A stretch of DNA of 64,000 bases from Lachnoclostridium sp. UBA1308. Its GTDB lineage: Bacteria; Bacillota; Clostridia; Lachnospirales; Lachnospiraceae. The stretch covers positions 1 through 64,000 of the forward strand of contig DBTU01000028.1 in NCBI GenBank assembly GCA_002307215.1, given 5' to 3'. Below, piece by piece: positions 59,801 through 64,000 of this stretch. Under the pieces are notes generated by a model, which searched no databases, was not told where the DNA came from, and saw nothing but the letters and a program-made list of their open reading frames with translations. Position 1 is the stretch's first letter, and every line of letters starts with the position of its first letter. Both the position numbers and the translations under genes were made by a program.

Positions 59801-60615
59801 AAACGCTCTGCATATTCCTCGTAGTTGCCCTCTTTCCTTAATGCCTCCAGTAAATTGCGGTCGGATAACAGAGCCTGTGTATAGGCAGAAGGCCCCCCCG
59901 CTTCCTCACAGATCCCAAGAGCCTTATCCGTCTTTCTATATAAATCGCCAAGTACAATATCAATATAACCCAGAAGTTCCCTCATCCATTGTGTCCCGGA
60001 CATCTCATCCACGGACGTCAGTTCATACATCCTAATCTTATCTTCAATCCAGCTCTTTGGCCAAGGTGCACTCATTGAGAAGCTGTATAGCTGTAGAATC
60101 AACTCTTCCACCGGCGCATCCGATTTTGAATAAGAATAGCTTTCAATAAAGTCGTGAAAATCTTCACTGCCGTCCTCATACCAGCGTTCCAAAAGATCCG
60201 AAATAACATCGGACTTCATTAGTGTAATCTCTGATTCCTCCGCGATCTTAAAGGAAGGATCCAGATCAATCGAATGAAAATAATTGCGGATAACATTTAG
60301 ACAGAAGCTGTGAATCGTGGTGATCTGTGCACTTTGCAAAAGGGACAGCTGTTTCTGAAGGTGAAGATTACCCGGTTGCTCCATAAGCTTTCGGTCAATT
60401 GCTTCTCCGATACGAGAACGCATCTCCGCTGCTGCGACGTTAGTAAATGTCACCACCAGTAAATGATCGATATCCATCGGGTGCTCACCCTCAACAATCA
60501 TAGAAATAATACGTTCCACAAGAACAGCAGTCTTTCCCGATCCTGCTGCCGCGGAAACAAGTAAATTCTTATTCCTCGTATCAATTACCATTTGCTGTGC
60601 TTTTGTCCAAGCCAC
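56896..60615 (-). CDS. addA: ATP-dependent helicase/nuclease subunit A
   Basis: AddA is the UvrD-type helicase and 3'-strand nuclease of the AddAB recombination complex. The 1239-residue protein starts MAWTKAQQMVIDTRNKN, with Walker A in SAAAGSGKTAVLVERII, TIHSFCLNVIRNYF, the DEYQDSNMVQE helicase motif II and ALYVAMTRAKEKL-type motif (RVLYVAMTRAKEKLILSG). The C-terminal PD-(D/E)XK nuclease domain has GIIDVFFEE and LVLLDYKSD. The GTG at 60615 has GAGGTG six bases upstream and is preferred over a GTG at 60624. It follows addB by 101 bases on the same strand. The complex processes DNA double-strand breaks and recognises Chi sites. Confidence 0.96.
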   Translation of the reverse strand: MAWTKAQQMVIDTRNKNLLVSAAAGSGKTAVLVERIISMIVEGEHPMDIDHLLVVTFTNVAAAEMRSRIGEAIDRKLMEQPGNLHLQKQLSLLQSAQITTIHSFCLNVIRNYFHSIDLDPSFKIAEESEITLMKSDVISDLLERWYEDGSEDFHDFIESYSYSKSDAPVEELILQLYSFSMSAPWPKSWIEDKIRMYELTSVDEMSGTQWMRELLGYIDIVLGDLYRKTDKALGICEEAGGPSAYTQALLSDRNLLEALRKEGNYEEYAERFSKISFERLSSKKEEGVLQWKKDKVKELREEVKKGIKDIENQFFFQPPEEMLADMNAVGRVMKILFQLTLEFMQEFAKKKEEKNLIDFNDLEHFALEILVKRQDQQIIPTNAALELSEQYEEILIDEYQDSNMVQETILHNISREAMGTPNRFMVGDVKQSIYKFRLAMPEIFMEKYEKYSCEECTADGQINQHQRIDLDRNFRSRAFVLDYVNMIFEQLMHKSVGGVEYDEAASLKYGELFEEILTNSDGGEIISEEIKSRIGSEIELLLVTNENLPDQQMSEISEVSSKEDSEEAVYTKKELEARAIAHKIRELTDPTTGMLVFDRKKMLHKPATYKDIVILLRSMSGWSEVFVNTLMQEGIPAYADTGTGYFQTLEIMTILNMLRIIDNPRQDIPLTGVLYSPIVGVTSTELAFVRAFSRNTSMYLALQKYAKEGSNEQLREKLLRFSETLESFRSMVNHKPIHEIIQTVFDQTGYYYYVSAMPGGERRKANLDMLISQAVRFEKGSYSRLFHFIRYIEKLNRYEVDFGEASATGEQDDTVRIMSIHKSKGLEFPVVFVAGMSKQFNMQDIRNSIVLHNELGAGPEYIDNKKRTKVPTLMKKVIQRKVQIENMGEELRVLYVAMTRAKEKLILSGYLKSLEDIKGGDFSFFEIMSARSYMDWILPATVNKIGNKSITVVPMEKLLSQEVTRQIFIHKDTEELLRIDPEIIYDQGMKEKIENRFNYEYPFINEAGLKVKMTVSELKKLGQYEPEELSMNLISETAKKTKDQVPSPELSVTVPNFINRKDEILLGTDRGTLYHKVLELLDLSRVKDSSGLMPELRRMVQESFIKESDLEKLNYDYINRFISSDVAERMRQAAYANQLHKEKQFVMGLKASEVLPDINSEELILVQGIIDVFFEEEGELVLLDYKSDLVTEEEQLIKRYKVQLEYYCKALEQILKKRVKEMIIYSLPLGKEIRIDSPN

Positions 60616-60715
60616 GATTCTCACCTCACTATACCTTTTATTAAACCCGGAAGAAGTTCAGAATGAAATTCCAATGGATTTCATTCTGCAGTTCTTCCCA
60701 AGTGAATTGTGCCTT

Positions 60716-63700
60716 TTACAATTCACTTGGTTTCCAGATTTCAGCCTTTATCTCCTCGACCGGCTTTTTAGCCAGATTCCGGTAGTTAAACCCTGGCAGC
60801 CTCAGGTCAAAGCCGCAGGCACTTTTATAATCACAATAGGTACAGGCGATCTCTTCACCGATACGGTACGGATTTAGTCTTGTGTCTCCGTCAAGTATCT
60901 GCTTGTTATCCTCTGTCAACTTCCGGTTAACATAATCTGTCATAGCCTTTATCTGCTTTCCTCCGGCTGCGGCTGACCGCTTGGTTAATTCGCCATCCTT
61001 ATTTGTCTCTGCCGGAATAATATCTGACTTCACTGATACTGACAGCTTCATATCCGGACCCGCAAGTTTAGAGTCCATAAGGGCTAATACCTGCTTGTCA
61101 TCATTGACCAATCCGTTCATCCGAAGACTTTTGTAGATATCCTCTTCTGACTGATCTGATTTCGCTACGATGGGATCATCGATATGATAATAAAATATCC
61201 CTGCCGGAATAATTTCCTTCTCCGGTCGTCCGGCCTGTACATAATCCATGGCGGCGCTTAAATAGATAGAGAGTTGCTGTTGCAGTCCATAATATACCTT
61301 CCCAATATCAAAGAAGGTATTGCCTGACTTATAATCAATGACACGGACATAAACCTTATCCTCTGTCTCATAAAGATCAAGACGGTCAATTCGTCCTCGC
61401 AACGACAAGGTTTCATTTAAAATATGATGAAAGGGCATCTCATAGCCAGCCGGTTCAAAGGCCCCTTGCTTAATCTGATTGCATAAAGCCCACAGGGTCC
61501 TTACTGTTATCCGTTCAATACGTTTAATCAGATACTCACTGCGTTTTGTACTCATCAAGAAGGAATTTTCATACTCCTCCACCGCATGTCCTACACTTTC
61601 AATGGCCCATTCCTCTCGAACCTCATCCGGAATTGTATGCCAGGTATAGTCTTCGGTATCGAGTCGTTTGGAGAAATGGTCAATCGCATTATGAAAAATA
61701 TTACCGATATCAGGAATCGCAAGCTTATATTCCTGGCGTTCTTCCAGGCTAAGCCCGTAAGACATAAAATGAGAAAAGGCACAGCCCGCATAGCGTTCCA
61801 GCCGTGTTACACTCCCCTTAAGTTCCATCGAATACAGGAGCATCGCAGCCTCCTTCGAGATCCCTTTTTCCAAATTAATATAGAAAGCGCCTCTGACAAG
61901 TTGCTCCAGTATGCGATTTTTATCCTGATCCAGATGGTAGTGCAGATAAAGTTCCTTGAAAAGATCCGACATGTCCTTCTTATGATAATTACGGAGACCC
62001 TCAGCTAAAAATGAAATTCCCTCATCCGTCAGAATCTGTTCCAACTCATCAGTGCTTTCCTCCTCCCGAACTTTAAGTAGCGGAAACAACTGCTTTAGCT
62101 TCCCAATTAAAAAGGAGGGATTTACCGACTTACCCTCTGCATTTACCTTATGATATGTGATATAAAGCCTATGACTCGGCTTTGTTATATTCAGATAGAT
62201 ATAAAATTGCTCCTGATACGCCTGCTGCCGTTTCGTCGGGGCAATTTCAATATCGTTATTAATTAACAATTCTCGTTCCATATCTGAGAGGATTCCGCCG
62301 CTTCCGATTGCCTTTGGAATTAATCCCTCATTTACCCCGAGGAAAAAGAGTGCCTTGATGTTCTTTAATCTCGTTCTCTCGGTATCACCAACAACAACCT
62401 CATCCACACCGGGCGGAATCAGTCCGACTTTAACCTCCATAAATCCGGTTTCTAATATTTCACAAAATTCCTTCAGGCTACAATTTTCATCCCCGAGTAA
62501 CAGCACCATCTGATCATATAGTTCCATGACTATACGGTAAACTTGCTCATACTCCTTAGCAACCAAGGGTTGTTCCTCCGTAAAGCAAGTGCGATAATTT
62601 TCCAACTTCTGTTCAATACCTAAACGCAATCCAAGATCATAAAGTGCTGCTGTATAATCCCTAAGCGTCTTCTTTTTATCTTTTAGAACCTCATAAAGAG
62701 GTAGGATATCCGCCATGAATAAACTTCGGATCTTATTTAAATGCTCTAGCGTTATGCCGTCTTTGTTCCTTATTCTCCTTACAAAGGGTTCTCTCCAACC
62801 TCTATACCCTCGGATTCCGGCTGCTATGATATAATTTTCCAAAAAGTCTATCTCTTCCTCAACTATGTCTGTCAGCCCGGTTCGTAAATAACGAAGTACT
62901 CCTTCATAGCTAAAATCTTCGCTGATTATGACCAGTGCCGAGCGCAGAAGCTCTACATACGGATTACCGAGGATGTCTTTCTTATAGTCAATAAAGCAAG
63001 GAATCTGAGCCTTGGCAAAACTTCGTTTTGCAATTCGCCCGTATTCCTCAACATCACCCGATACCACTGCAATATCGTGATAACGATAACCCTCCTCCCT
63101 TACCAGCCTTTTAATCTCTCCGGCAACAAAGACAATCTCTGCCTCAGTATCTCTGGCTGTATATACGGATATATCTTTCTGCTCTTCTTCGTAAGCTTGA
63201 TACGGGTAACGAAAAATGTTATGTTCCAGGGACGCTAATGACATGGATTTGTTAAACCGATAAGGCACACCGTTGTTGCCTGTCCCCACATAAATAGAAG
63301 GTTCTACTCGAACTCCGGTCTCTTCGGCTATTTTAGTAAGCTTGTGAATTGTTTTCTTACTGAGACCAAATAACATGTATTCCTCATTGTCACTTATATT
63401 CTCTCTGACATCAATAGTAACAGTGACCATAACCTTCTTGGCATTCGTCAGCATTTTCGCAAGGAGTTCATATTGGCAGGGAGTAAAACCGGTGAAGCCA
63501 TCCAGACAGATGACCGAGTTTTTGAGCCATTTTGATTGATCAATTACTTTATTTAATACCGTAAAGATTTCCTCTGCGGTGATATAACGTTCCTTCATAA
63601 AATCTTGAAAGCCTTCGTATACCGTTAGTAGATCTGTGAGCTTTGCGCTTAAGACAGGTTTCCCTGTGGCAATTTCCTGCATTTTCTGAATATCTTCCGG

Positions 63701-64000
63701 TTTTATATTATACTGATAAAATTCGGATAGAACTGATTTCAGTTCGCTTACAAATCCGGGCTTCTTTACATTCGTACCAAAAAGAATTAAATTCTTTCTC
63801 TTCTCTGCAACCACCTTGCGAAGTACCATACTTTTACCTGTATCCTCAAGAACCGGTAAATCTCCACCTCCAACCTCGTCAAAGATACGGTAGGCAAAGC
63901 GCAGAAAACTAAGGATATCAACGTTCATGACTCCGTGTTCCGGATGCATGGTAACAATATCCTTCTGCGTCTGCAATGTGAATTGTTCCGGCACAATGAC
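60716..64000 (-). CDS. addB: ATP-dependent helicase/nuclease subunit B, 5' end outside window
   Basis: About 1094 residues are present; the N-terminal Walker A region lies beyond the window edge, so the gene is partial. The frame runs to the last bases (VIVPEQFTLQTQKD). The C-terminal nuclease has LDLYETEDKVYVRVIDYKSG, the DYK motif. An iron-sulfur cluster is indicated by RYAGCAFSHF and by ACTYCDYKSACGF near the C-terminus, a feature of AddB. It is upstream of addA with a 101-base gap and shares its transcription direction. AddB recognises Chi and carries the second nuclease. Its Walker A could not be examined. Confidence 0.95.
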   Translation of the reverse strand, partial: VIVPEQFTLQTQKDIVTMHPEHGVMNVDILSFLRFAYRIFDEVGGGDLPVLEDTGKSMVLRKVVAEKRKNLILFGTNVKKPGFVSELKSVLSEFYQYNIKPEDIQKMQEIATGKPVLSAKLTDLLTVYEGFQDFMKERYITAEEIFTVLNKVIDQSKWLKNSVICLDGFTGFTPCQYELLAKMLTNAKKVMVTVTIDVRENISDNEEYMLFGLSKKTIHKLTKIAEETGVRVEPSIYVGTGNNGVPYRFNKSMSLASLEHNIFRYPYQAYEEEQKDISVYTARDTEAEIVFVAGEIKRLVREEGYRYHDIAVVSGDVEEYGRIAKRSFAKAQIPCFIDYKKDILGNPYVELLRSALVIISEDFSYEGVLRYLRTGLTDIVEEEIDFLENYIIAAGIRGYRGWREPFVRRIRNKDGITLEHLNKIRSLFMADILPLYEVLKDKKKTLRDYTAALYDLGLRLGIEQKLENYRTCFTEEQPLVAKEYEQVYRIVMELYDQMVLLLGDENCSLKEFCEILETGFMEVKVGLIPPGVDEVVVGDTERTRLKNIKALFFLGVNEGLIPKAIGSGGILSDMERELLINNDIEIAPTKRQQAYQEQFYIYLNITKPSHRLYITYHKVNAEGKSVNPSFLIGKLKQLFPLLKVREEESTDELEQILTDEGISFLAEGLRNYHKKDMSDLFKELYLHYHLDQDKNRILEQLVRGAFYINLEKGISKEAAMLLYSMELKGSVTRLERYAGCAFSHFMSYGLSLEERQEYKLAIPDIGNIFHNAIDHFSKRLDTEDYTWHTIPDEVREEWAIESVGHAVEEYENSFLMSTKRSEYLIKRIERITVRTLWALCNQIKQGAFEPAGYEMPFHHILNETLSLRGRIDRLDLYETEDKVYVRVIDYKSGNTFFDIGKVYYGLQQQLSIYLSAAMDYVQAGRPEKEIIPAGIFYYHIDDPIVAKSDQSEEDIYKSLRMNGLVNDDKQVLALMDSKLAGPDMKLSVSVKSDIIPAETNKDGELTKRSAAAGGKQIKAMTDYVNRKLTEDNKQILDGDTRLNPYRIGEEIACTYCDYKSACGFDLRLPGFNYRNLAKKPVEEIKAEIWKPSEL

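Overview
The window looks like a chromosomal segment of an anaerobic, spore-forming, low-GC Gram-positive bacterium, most likely a plant-polysaccharide-using Lachnospiraceae (Clostridium phytofermentans-like). The grounds are an alpha/beta-type SASP, AddAB in place of RecBCD, a GH94 glycoside phosphorylase, a CE2-type esterase, xylulokinase next to a ROK repressor, a multi-domain chemotaxis scaffold, and strong AGGAGG-type ribosome binding sites. No rRNA, tRNA, CRISPR array, prophage or intact transposase was seen. The family assignment is an inference from protein resemblance only.

Layout. 1-4.1 kb: end of a chemotaxis operon (partial cheB, a triple-CheW scaffold, a chemoreceptor with two signalling tips). 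4.4-11.3 kb: a four-gene minus-strand cassette of uncharacterised proteins (coiled-coil membrane protein, TPR protein, Hsp70/actin-like protein, 1181-residue beta-plus-helical-repeat protein), the best candidate here for an undescribed system. 11.4-17.8 kb: orphan CobD-like aminotransferase, acetyltransferase remnant, and a MarR-controlled heterodimeric ABC exporter. 17.9-29 kb: pentapeptide protein, Uup-type ABC-F, HD hydrolase, CTP-synthase-GATase-like protein, TerC behind a yybP-ykoY (Mn2+) riboswitch, purA, aldo/keto reductase, Zn-dependent PLC-like protein, and an MFS pump behind a short leader-peptide/attenuator arrangement. 28.7-31.8 kb: a 291-bp palindromic element, dut and a LysR regulator, then decayed genes (HMA fold without CxxC, frameshifted radical SAM). 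31.8-36.8 kb: purC-purF-CE2 esterase-purB, all minus strand.

37-44.9 kb is an accessory, partly decaying stretch: an SLC13/ArsB-type permease, lipoproteins, two broken genes, an MFS permease, an ECF sigma factor split by an in-frame TAA with its anti-sigma partner, and a small secreted matrixin-like metalloprotease. 44.9-56.5 kb returns to metabolism: GH94 cellobiose-type phosphorylase, methyltransferase-hslO, L-asparaginase coupled to a HEPN-V4R protein, an unknown membrane protein, and xylB divergent from a ROK regulator. 56.6-64 kb carries a divergent SASP and addA-addB (addB runs off the edge).

Working together: the purine genes (purA, purB, purC, purF) share a pathway but lie in separate transcription units. 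GH94, xylB/ROK, CE2 and the MFS permease fit uptake and phosphorolysis of plant oligosaccharides. The MarR-ABC and leader-MFS modules look like inducible drug export. Start sites were chosen by ribosome binding sites wherever several were possible. All family names rest on sequence reading, with no database search.
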